DNA from: Bordetella trematum
Lineage (GTDB): Bacteria; Pseudomonadota; Gammaproteobacteria; Burkholderiales; Burkholderiaceae_B
Length of the DNA: 49,983 bases
Assembly (NCBI RefSeq): GCF_900078335.1
Contig: NZ_FKBR01000008.1
Span: 33,316 to 83,298, forward strand
Direction of reading: 5' to 3'
Made by a program: the position numbers and the translations under genes. Shown here in pieces: positions 23,428 through 30,242 of the stretch. The notes under the pieces are model-generated. The model saw only the letters and a program-made list of their open reading frames with translations, searched no databases and was not told the origin of the DNA. Numbering within the stretch: position 1 is the first letter of the stretch; every line of letters starts with the position of its first letter.

Positions 23428-26137
23428 AACGGCGCACCCATACGTTCTTGAGCGCCTGCGTCAGGCCGGCGTAGCCCAACAGAATGGCCAGGAGAAAGGG
23501 GAAGTAGGTCCAGGGCAAAGGCTGCATGTCGAAATAGCTCGCAAGCGGAGTGAAGGGCAAGGCCACACCGACCGCCATGATGAGCAAGGTCATCCACAAC
23601 AGGGCGGGCGCCGCGCGACTTTGCAGGAAAGGCACGTGGCGGGTGCGGATCAGGTGCACGATCAAGGTCTGGGACAACAGGCCTTCGATGAACCAGCCGG
23701 ACTGGAACAGGGTTTGATGCTCCGGCGTATTGGCCTGAAAGACATACCACATCAGTGCGAATGTCAGGATGTCAAAGATCGAACTGATGGGACCGAAAAA
23801 CACCATAAATCGGCCCAAGCCTTCCGGGTCCCAGTGCTGCGGGACCTGCAGTTGCTCAGCATCCACCCGGTCAAAAGGAATGGCCGTCTGCGAAAAATCA
23901 TAGAGCAGGTTCTGCAACAGCAACTGGATGGGCAGCATCGGCAAAAAAGGCAGAAACGCACTGGCCACCAGCACCGAGAAGACGTTGCCAAAATTGGAGC
24001 TGGCGGTCATCTTCAGATACTTGAGCATGTTACAAAAAATGCGCCGCCCTTCGATCACCCCGTCCTCCAGCACCGTCAGGCTTTTTTCCAGCAGAATGAT
24101 GTCGGCGGCTTCCTTGGAAATATCGACGGCGGAATGCACGGAAATCCCGACGTCGGCGGCGCGCAGCGCTGGCGCATCATTGATGCCGTCCCCCATGAAA
24201 CCGACTACCGCTCCCTGAGCGCGGAGTACGCGCACCAGGCGCTCCTTGTGGGCGGGGGTCAGGCGCGCGAACAGCGTTGCGCGGCTTGCGGCATTGCCCA
24301 GCTCCTGGTCATCCATGCGATCCAGATCCGGGCCCAGATACCAGTGCTCGACCTCCAGTCCGACCTCATGACAGACTTTGCGTGCCACCGCCTCGACATC
24401 ACCGGTCAGCACCTTGACACTGATGCCCGCGCGCATCAGCGCGCACAAGGCCGGTGCGGCGGAGTCCTTGGGCGGATCCAGAAAGGCGACATAACCGACC
24501 AGCACCAGATCCCGTTCATCGTTCACGGAATAGACATCGCGCGCACCGTCGAGCCGCCGGATCGCCACCGCGATCACGCGCAGGCCATCTGCATTGAGCC
24601 TTCCGGTGCTGCGGCGGATGTCCGCCCGCGAGGCCGCATCGAGCGGCGTGTCCTGCCCATCGCGCCGCCAGTGCGAGCAGACCGCCAGCACCTCTTCCAG
24701 CGCCCCCTTGCAGATCAGTTCGTGGCTGCCATCGCCATCGCGCGGGCTGACCACCACCGACATGCGCCGGCGCGAGAAATCAAAGGGAATCTCGTCGATC
24801 TTGCGATAGGTCGCTGCGGGGTCGAGTTCGGCATGTTCCAGCACCGCCACATCCAGCAGGTTTTTCAAGCCGGTCTGGTAATGACTGTTCAGATAGGCAT
24901 AGTGCAACACCTGCTCGCAATGGGCGCCGGCCACATCGATGTGGCGCTCGAGCACGATGCGGTCCTGGGTCAGGGTGCCGGTTTTATCGGTGCACAGCAC
25001 CGTCATGGCGCCCAGGTTCTGGATCGCATCCAGGCGCTTGACCACGACTTTCTTGCGCGACATGGCGATGGCCCCCTTGGCCAGCGTCGAGGTCACGATC
25101 ATCGGCAGCATTTCCGGCGTCAGCCCGACGGCCACGGCCAGCGCGAACAGCAATGCCTCCAGCCAGTCTCCCTTGGTGACGCCATTGATGATCAGCACCA
25201 ACGGCGCCATCACCAGCATGAAGCGGATCAGCACCCAGCTGACGCGATTGATGCCGCGCTGGAACTGGGTAGGCGCGCGGCTGCTGGCCGTGATCGTGCC
25301 CGCCAGCTGGCCGAAGTTGCTCTGCGGACCGGTCGCCAGCACCAGGGCCAGGGCCGAGCCGCTGACCACATTGGTGCCCATGAACACCATGTTTTCCAGC
25401 TCCAGCGGATTGTCCAGCCCGACAGTGGGGCGGGTGGACTTCTCGACCGGGAGCGACTCGCCGGTGAGCGCGGCCTGCGCCACGAAGAGATCCTTGGCGC
25501 TGAGCAGCCGGCAGTCCGCCGGCACCATGTCGCCGGCGGACAAGGCCACCACATCCCCCGGCACCAGCTCATGCAAGGGAAGCTCGATGCCGCCCGGGGC
25601 ATCGGGCCGCCATACCGTGGCCGTGTTCTGCACCATGGCGCGCAGCGATTCGGCCGCCCGGTTGGAGCGCCGCTCCTGCACGAAGCGCAACACCGTGGCG
25701 ATAGCCACCATCGAGCCGATGATGATGACCGCAGCCCAACTGCGTTCTTCAGGTTCGGCCAGTCGCACATCCGTGACCCAGGACAAGGCCGCCAGAGCCG
25801 TCAGCAGCAGATTGAAGGGATTGCGAAAAGACAGCCACAGATGCGCCGGCCAGGAGAGCGGACGTTCGTGATCCACCTGATTGGGGCCATGCACTTGGCG
25901 CGCGGCCTCGGCCGCAGCCGCGCTCAGCCCCTGCGGGCCGGTGCCAAGTTCGACATACAGGTCTTCGATGGGGGCATAGGCCCGTTTCAGGCTGCGGGCG
26001 CCGCTGCGCCGGGCCAGCTCGGCCAGCGCCCCCGGGTCAGTGCCGCCCTGCTCAAGAATGGGATCGCGGCGGAAGTGGCGGCCAAAATGGCGCAGCTGTG
26101 CCGCCCGGGTAAACAAGGCTTTGAAAACATGCAACAT
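23414..26137 (-). CDS. mgtA: Mg2+-importing P-type ATPase
   Basis: This is a 907-aa P3B-type ATPase. Motifs are the actuator TGESLPVEK, the phosphorylation site DKTGTLTQD, the nucleotide domain KGALEEVL, and the hinge GDGINDAPALRAADVGISV. There are about ten membrane segments. N-terminal PNQVDHERPLSW and PTQFQRGINRVSWVLIRFML are typical of MgtA/MgtB. It imports Mg2+ under limitation. On the minus strand it is preceded by a 170-nt RNA leader with alternative stems and an MgtL-like peptide gene. The start ATG 26137 is close to a small CGGAG-CAC-TCCG hairpin that could hide its ribosome-binding site. Confidence 0.95.
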   Translation of the reverse strand: MLHVFKALFTRAAQLRHFGRHFRRDPILEQGGTDPGALAELARRSGARSLKRAYAPIEDLYVELGTGPQGLSAAAAEAARQVHGPNQVDHERPLSWPAHLWLSFRNPFNLLLTALAALSWVTDVRLAEPEERSWAAVIIIGSMVAIATVLRFVQERRSNRAAESLRAMVQNTATVWRPDAPGGIELPLHELVPGDVVALSAGDMVPADCRLLSAKDLFVAQAALTGESLPVEKSTRPTVGLDNPLELENMVFMGTNVVSGSALALVLATGPQSNFGQLAGTITASSRAPTQFQRGINRVSWVLIRFMLVMAPLVLIINGVTKGDWLEALLFALAVAVGLTPEMLPMIVTSTLAKGAIAMSRKKVVVKRLDAIQNLGAMTVLCTDKTGTLTQDRIVLERHIDVAGAHCEQVLHYAYLNSHYQTGLKNLLDVAVLEHAELDPAATYRKIDEIPFDFSRRRMSVVVSPRDGDGSHELICKGALEEVLAVCSHWRRDGQDTPLDAASRADIRRSTGRLNADGLRVIAVAIRRLDGARDVYSVNDERDLVLVGYVAFLDPPKDSAAPALCALMRAGISVKVLTGDVEAVARKVCHEVGLEVEHWYLGPDLDRMDDQELGNAASRATLFARLTPAHKERLVRVLRAQGAVVGFMGDGINDAPALRAADVGISVHSAVDISKEAADIILLEKSLTVLEDGVIEGRRIFCNMLKYLKMTASSNFGNVFSVLVASAFLPFLPMLPIQLLLQNLLYDFSQTAIPFDRVDAEQLQVPQHWDPEGLGRFMVFFGPISSIFDILTFALMWYVFQANTPEHQTLFQSGWFIEGLLSQTLIVHLIRTRHVPFLQSRAAPALLWMTLLIMAVGVALPFTPLASYFDMQPLPWTYFPFLLAILLGYAGLTQALKNVWVRRYGWQ

Positions 26138-26307
26138 CGGAGTGCTCCGAAGGCGTGCGCCAACGCGCCTCCCTCCTCAGGAAAAAGGCGAACGCGGGCG
26201 CCGGGGTTGACCGGAAGAAAGGGAAATCGCGCCGGAGGAGCGGAAGGGAACGGGACGCCAACGGCGTCCGGACGGCGGGCCAGCACTGACCCGCCGTTGG
26301 CTGAGGA
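26138..26307 (-). promoter_or_regulatory. mgtA leader RNA with mutually exclusive stems
   Basis: On the minus strand, just after the leader-peptide stop, two hairpins can form: 26290-26297 with 26272-26279 (8 bp) and 26263-26269 with 26253-26259 (7 bp). Alternatively 26292-26301 pairs with 26257-26266 (10 bp perfect), which excludes both. Farther on, GGCG-CCCGCGTT-CGCC is followed by TTTTT (26184-26201 region), a possible weak terminator. This is the layout of a translation-coupled attenuator. Folding energies were not computed. Confidence 0.6.
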
Positions 26308-26373
26308 TCAGGACAAAGGCCGCGCCAGGCTCACCCAGCGCAATCGCGGCTCGGGTTCGTCACTGTTTGGCAT
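26308..26373 (-). CDS. MgtL-like leader peptide (21 codons) with DEPEP motif
   Basis: ATG 26373 follows CAGGAGTCCTGGCC, a good ribosome-binding site. The peptide begins MPNSDEPEPRLRW and ends SLARPLS. The alternating acidic/proline run D5-E6-P7-E8-P9 then Arg mirrors E. coli/Salmonella MgtL, which begins MEPDPTPLPRRR. In MgtL the nascent acidic/Pro run destabilises ribosomes when Mg2+ is low and switches on mgtA. The position 170 nt before mgtA and the downstream alternative stems support the same role. No orthologue comparison was possible. Confidence 0.65.
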   Translation of the reverse strand: MPNSDEPEPRLRWVSLARPLS

Positions 26374-26411
26374 GGCCAGGACTCCTGGTAGGGGGAAGGA
26401 AAACTGCAGCG

Positions 26412-26756
26412 TCAGGCACGCAGCATGCGCGCTGACGAACGGGCGCCGAAGCGAACCTGGCGCACGGCCGGGTTGGCGCTCAGACGGCGAGCCTGCGACA
26501 TCAGTTCGCCACGCAGCTCGGGCGGGCAATTGACCGTGACGCAGGCCGAGGCCAGATCGGCGTGCTGCGAGCTGTCGATCTGGAAATGCGCCACATTCAG
26601 GCCGGCAGCGGAAAAATCCAGGCAGATCTGCTTGCGCAGATCATTCAATGCATCACGCGGGCACACGACTGTGATGCGCGACGTCCCGGGTCGTCGCTCC
26701 TGGACTCCGGCACGATCCACTCCGGCACGACGCAGAAACAAGTCGAAAAAGCGCAT
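26412..26756 (-). CDS. Orphan ACT-like protein resembling the MgtC C-terminal domain
   Basis: This is a 114-aa soluble protein. After a short basic N-terminus (MRFFDLFLRRAG) comes a beta-alpha-beta-beta-alpha-beta pattern: SRITVVCPRDALNDLRKQIC, then AHFQIDSSQHADLASACVTV, then LMSQARRLSANPAVRQVRFG. The last element is like the RLS..PSV..V(R/W) ending of MgtC/SapB cytosolic domains. No MgtC membrane part is present. ATG 26756 follows GGGAGGTCATC. It is first in the mgtA operon and may be a regulatory subunit for MgtA. This is inference from domain pattern and location. Confidence 0.6.
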   Translation of the reverse strand: MRFFDLFLRRAGVDRAGVQERRPGTSRITVVCPRDALNDLRKQICLDFSAAGLNVAHFQIDSSQHADLASACVTVNCPPELRGELMSQARRLSANPAVRQVRFGARSSARMLRA

Positions 26757-27153
26757 GATGACCTCCCGTACGGCAAGGCGGAACCCTACTGCGGACACAC
26801 ACACAGCCCGGCACGCGGGGGATCGAGGCGCATGAAGACGCGCGATCTGACCTCGCGGACCAACGGCGGTTCTGGCGGTAATGTTGGGGGCTTGCCCTGA
26901 ATGCCGCCAACCGGAGGAACCGGGAGGGGCCAAAGCACGGAACGCAATCCGAAACTCTGAAGGGCCAGACGCCGCAACCTGCTTTTTCACAGGATGCGGC
27001 AGAAACTATTCTGCGGAAATCCTGTTCAAGCAGCGGTGTCGATACAAGATCGACTACTACTGTCGCCGGAATCGGTGCTCACAGAAAAGCTCCTGATGTT
27101 GAAAACCCATCGATTCTACGCGGGTTAGCCCTGATGGACAAGGGGTACCCCCG
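26757..27153 (-). promoter_or_regulatory. Long leader of the mgt operon with proline-rich reading frame
   Basis: This is a 397-nt region upstream of the ACT-like gene with no ordinary gene. On the minus strand it carries two hairpins (26999-27014 GCAGAA-ACTA-TTCTGC; 26972-26999 CCGCAACCTG-CTTTTTCA-CAGGATGCGG). A frame ending at TAG 26786 is unusually proline-rich (PLPVPPVGG, KPPTLPPEPP, MRLDPPRAG). The last part can be read from ATG 26833 as a 15-codon peptide. Another 18-codon frame (GTG 27082 to 27026) has AGGAG seven nt upstream. Leader-peptide control, as for mgtC/mgtA of Salmonella, is plausible but unproven. No clear promoter was placed. Confidence 0.45.
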
Positions 27154-27497
27154 CGCTGAGTGTGGGAGCCCCCACGCGGCGCACGCTTGGCGTGCTTGCT
27201 GCCCCCCGAGGGGGCTGCCCCGCCTTGGGGCGGCCCGGCGGCGGGGCGGCTGTTCTTGCGTAGAGGTGGCCACACGCTGAGGGTGGGAGCCCCCACGCTG
27301 CACACGCTTGGCGTGCTTGCTGCCCCCGAGGGGGCTGCCCCCCCTTGGGGCGGCCCGGCGGCGGGGCGGCTGTTCTTGCGTAGAGGTGGCCACACGCTGA
27401 GGGTGGGAGCCCCCACGCGGCGCACGCTTTGCGTGCTTGCTGCCCCCCGGGGGGGCTGCCCCGCCTTGGGGCGGCCCGGCGGCGGGGCGGCTGTTTT
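27154..27497. repeat. Three tandem copies of a 120-bp stem-loop repeat
   Basis: Units start at CGCTGAG 27154, 27275 and 27395, with periods of 121 and 120 nt; the third is cut short at about 27497. Each contains GTGGGAG-CCCCCAC, GCACGC-TTG-GCGTGC, GCCCCCC-GA-GGGGGC, CCGCC-TTGG-GGCGG and a (CGGCGGGG)CGGC tail. Units 1 and 2 share the spacer TGTTCTTGCGTAGAGGTGG. Copies differ by a few substitutions and 1-nt indels. The block lies just past the stop of the exchanger gene and before the mgt leader. Confidence 0.9.
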
Positions 27498-27513
27498 GCA
27501 TGGGGGTGGGGAC

Positions 27514-28551
27514 TCAGGCGGTGAAGTGCCAGACCAGGTAGAGCGCGAACACGCCGTACAAGCCGCCGACCCGGGCCAGGGCGGGTACGGTCATGGTGTC
27601 GCTGCGGAAACGCAGCCACAGCAGGGAGATCGAGGCCAGGGTCAGGGCGCCGGCCACGAGCAGCGGGGCGTCGAGCAGCCAGGGGGTCATGAAGATGCCG
27701 AGCGCGCTCGGGATGGTGGCCTGGATCATCATGGCGCCGGAGATGTTGGCCAGCGCCAGGCGTTCCTTGCCCTGGCGCACCCAGATCAGGGCGTTCATGA
27801 TCTCGGGCAGTTCGGTGGCGACCGGCGCCAGTAACAGCGCAGCCATGTGAGGCGATACTCCCATGGCGATCCCCAGCACCCCGATCTGCTGCACGAAGAC
27901 GTGCGATGCCACGCCGATGACCACCAGCGCCAGCACCGACTGCGTACAGGCCCAGGCCATGGACGGCTCGGCGTCGCGCGGACGCAGCTTGAGCGGCTCC
28001 AGGTCTTCGCAATCCAGACAGTCTTCGTCGTTGGAGAGTTCGCGCTTGACGTAGACGCCGTAGACACAGAGAAACAGAATGCCCAACCAGGGTTTCCAGG
28101 CAAAGACCAGCAGCCCGAGGCCCAGCTTGACGATGAAAATGCCCATGAACCAGGCCTGATCACGCGCCAGGCGACGCTGGTCGGCGTGAATGGGGGCCGT
28201 CTGGCCGCGCGCATGCTTGCGCCACATGGCAAAGCCGACCACCGCATAGGCAAGCGTGGCCAGCACCAGCGGCCCGCCCATGGCGGCGCCCACGCCGATA
28301 TCTTTTTCTTCCGGGGTATTGCCGAAGACAACGGCCATGAAAGTGACGGCGCTTTCCGGCAACGCCGTGCCGAAGGCCGCCAGAACCGTGCCGATGGCGG
28401 TAGCTCCCAGCTTCATGCGGTGGCCGACCCACTCGACACCGTTGACGAAGAATTCACAGGCGAAATAGATGATCGCCGCAGAGAGCAGGAACAGAAAGAT
28501 GGAGAGCAACATAGGGGGCAGCCGGACGAGCAGAAAACTTTGGCGCAACAT
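27514..28551 (-). CDS. Sodium/calcium exchanger-family cation antiporter (candidate Mn2+ exporter)
   Basis: This is a 345-aa CaCA-superfamily protein with about ten membrane segments. Both alpha-repeats are visible: GATAIGTVLAAFGTALPESA and, in the second half, PHMAALLLAPVATELPEIMN, with conserved acidic residues. The central loop is acidic with a CxxC-like DEDCLDCEDLE. The family exports Ca2+ or other cations. A yybP-ykoY riboswitch directly upstream suggests Mn2+ efflux. ATG 28551 is preferred over ATG 28512 because its CGCGATG is paired by the riboswitch tail; the ribosome-binding site is weak in either case. Confidence 0.85.
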   Translation of the reverse strand: MLRQSFLLVRLPPMLLSIFLFLLSAAIIYFACEFFVNGVEWVGHRMKLGATAIGTVLAAFGTALPESAVTFMAVVFGNTPEEKDIGVGAAMGGPLVLATLAYAVVGFAMWRKHARGQTAPIHADQRRLARDQAWFMGIFIVKLGLGLLVFAWKPWLGILFLCVYGVYVKRELSNDEDCLDCEDLEPLKLRPRDAEPSMAWACTQSVLALVVIGVASHVFVQQIGVLGIAMGVSPHMAALLLAPVATELPEIMNALIWVRQGKERLALANISGAMMIQATIPSALGIFMTPWLLDAPLLVAGALTLASISLLWLRFRSDTMTVPALARVGGLYGVFALYLVWHFTA

Positions 28552-28576
28552 CGCGGCTCGCCCGGCTGGGGGTGAA

Positions 28577-28715
28577 CGCGATGAGGCCAAAGGTCTCGCC
28601 TGGCATCTGACGGCGGGCACGAATGCCCTGCGTCAGGCCGTCAGCGCCATGAGGTTGAACCTCAAGCTTGTTGACGCTGACTCCCTTGGGGAAACAAAGG
28701 ATGGCTACTCCCCAA
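28577..28715 (-). ncRNA. yybP-ykoY (Mn2+-sensing) riboswitch
   Basis: On the minus strand the aptamer begins TTGGGGAGTAGCC (conserved GGGGAGUA loop, 28703-28715), passes through GTCAACA and a long GGCGCTGACGGC/GCCGTCAG-type arm, and closes with GGCGAGACCTTTGGCC (the conserved GCRAGACC loop, about 28585-28600). The tail CATCGCG (28577-28583) can pair with CGCGATG at 28549-28555, which contains the exchanger start codon. The switch therefore probably works on translation. Mn2+ binding should free the start codon. The match to the family pattern is by eye. Confidence 0.85.
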
Positions 28716-28728
28716 TGACAGTGCGGCG

Positions 28729-28734
28729 ATTGTA
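28729..28734 (-). promoter_or_regulatory. -10 box TACAAT of the riboswitch/exchanger transcript
   Basis: TACAAT on the minus strand lies about 15 nt before the first conserved riboswitch bases. TGGCTT 16 nt upstream may be the -35. Confidence 0.45.
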
Positions 28735-28779
28735 GCAGCGCCCCGGCGAAAAGCCAGTCCAACCGCCCCGCCGATGGGG

Positions 28780-28808
28780 TTATCGCGCAGCGGGCGGCGC
28801 GGTACAGT
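28780..28808 (+). promoter_or_regulatory. Candidate pepP promoter
   Basis: TTATCG (28780-28785) and TACAGT (28803-28808), 17-nt spacer, 31 nt before ATG 28840. The gap 28552-28839 otherwise holds the riboswitch and its promoter. Confidence 0.35.
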
Positions 28809-28839
28809 ACGGGGGTACCCTGCCTGTGCGAGTCTGACC

Positions 28840-30183
28840 ATGAGCCTGCCCGTCGCTGATCTGATCCCTTTCGCGGCCCGCCGCCGCCGTGTCCTGGAGT
28901 GGATGCAGAGCCAGGGGGGCGGCATCGCCCTGGTGGCCACCGCGCCACAAGTCATGCGCAACCGCGATGGCGACTACCCCTACCGGCACGACAGCGATTT
29001 CTACTACCTGACCGGCTTCATCGAGCCCGAGGCCTGGCTGGTGCTGATCGCCGGGGCGCAGACCCGCAGCGTGCTGTTCTGCCGCCAGCGCAACGAGGCC
29101 CAGGAAATTTGGGAGGGCCGCCGTGTCGGCCCGGAGGCGGCGGCCGAACGCTTTGGCCTGGACGACGCCTATCCGGTGGAACAACTGTCGGAGTGCCTGC
29201 CGCCCTGGATGCTTGACCGCCCTTGCCTGTGGCTGTCGCAAAGCGCCCGGCCCGCCGTGCAGGAAACCGCCCGCACCGCCCTGCGGGCGGCCCACGACCA
29301 GGCGCGCGCCGGGGCACGCGCGCCCGCGACGTTGCGCGACCTGGATCCGGTACTGGCGGAGATGCGCCTGATCAAGGATGGCTCCGAGATCGCCGCCATG
29401 CGGCGTGCAGCACGCATTTCGGCCGGCGCGCATGCCCGCGCCATGCGGGCGGCCCGCCCCGGCATGCGTGAATATGAACTCGAAGCCGAACTGCTGTATG
29501 AATTCCGCCGTCATGGCGCCCAGGCCCCCGCCTACAACAGCATCGTGGCCGCCGGCGCCAATGCCTGCATCCTGCACTACCCGGCCGGCGACGCCGAGCT
29601 GCGCGATGGCGATCTGGTGCTGATCGACGCTGGCTGCGAATTCGACAGCTACGCCGCCGACATCACCCGAACCTTCCCCGTCAATGGCCGTTACAGCGGG
29701 CCGCAACGCGCCCTGTACGACCTGACGGTGGCTGCCCAGCAGGCGGCCGCCGACGCCACCGCGCCGGGCCGCCACTGGGACGAAGGCCACCAGGCAGCGC
29801 TGCGCGTCCTGGCCCAGGGCATGCTCGACGAGAAGCTGCTGCAGGGCAGCCTGGACGGCGTGCTGGAATCCGGCGCCTATGCGCGCTTTTACATGCATCG
29901 CACCGGCCACTGGCTGGGCCTGGATGTGCACGACGTGGGCGACTACCGCGGCCCGGCGCCGCAGCCCGGCGCCCCGCGCCCCTGGCGCCTGCTGGAACCC
30001 GGCATGACACTCACCATCGAACCGGGCATCTACGTGCCACGCGCCGATGACGTGCCGCCGGCCTTCTGGGATATCGGCATACGCACCGAAGATGACGCCC
30101 TGATCACCGAAGAAGGCTGTGAGTTGATCACACGCGGCGTGCCGGTCGATGCACGCGAGATCGAAGCGCTGATGCGCGAGTAA
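28840..30183 (+). CDS. pepP: Xaa-Pro aminopeptidase
   Basis: This 447-aa M24B metallopeptidase removes N-terminal residues before proline. The N-terminal creatinase-like domain (DGDYPYRHDSDFYYLTGFIE) is followed by the pita-bread domain. Its dimetal ligands are visible in DAGCEFDSYAADITRTFP, GHWLGLDVHDVG, TIEPGIY and IRTEDDALIT. ATG 28840 (MSLPVAD) is chosen as it follows a likely promoter and matches family length. ubiH-type synthesis genes often follow pepP, as here. Confidence 0.93.
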   Translation: MSLPVADLIPFAARRRRVLEWMQSQGGGIALVATAPQVMRNRDGDYPYRHDSDFYYLTGFIEPEAWLVLIAGAQTRSVLFCRQRNEAQEIWEGRRVGPEAAAERFGLDDAYPVEQLSECLPPWMLDRPCLWLSQSARPAVQETARTALRAAHDQARAGARAPATLRDLDPVLAEMRLIKDGSEIAAMRRAARISAGAHARAMRAARPGMREYELEAELLYEFRRHGAQAPAYNSIVAAGANACILHYPAGDAELRDGDLVLIDAGCEFDSYAADITRTFPVNGRYSGPQRALYDLTVAAQQAAADATAPGRHWDEGHQAALRVLAQGMLDEKLLQGSLDGVLESGAYARFYMHRTGHWLGLDVHDVGDYRGPAPQPGAPRPWRLLEPGMTLTIEPGIYVPRADDVPPAFWDIGIRTEDDALITEEGCELITRGVPVDAREIEALMRE

Positions 30184-30242
30184 TCCCGGACAACCCTGCC
30201 GCCTGGCGCAGCCGCTTGACGCGCCGGTTAAAATCCCGCCCC

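Noticed and set aside
23351-26533. 1060-codon open frame on the plus strand opposite mgtA
   Set aside because: The opposite strand encodes an unmistakable P-type ATPase with all motifs. The antisense frame is Gln/His/Arg-rich, has no motif, and is explained by high GC third positions.
27154-27497. CRISPR array
   Set aside because: Repeats are about 120 nt, contiguous and self-complementary throughout, with no unique spacers and no cas genes.
27125-28012. Proline-rich 295-codon minus-strand frame over the tandem repeats
   Set aside because: The repeated PPPGRPKGG-type sequence is just translation of the 120-bp GC-rich hairpin repeats plus exchanger-gene shadow.
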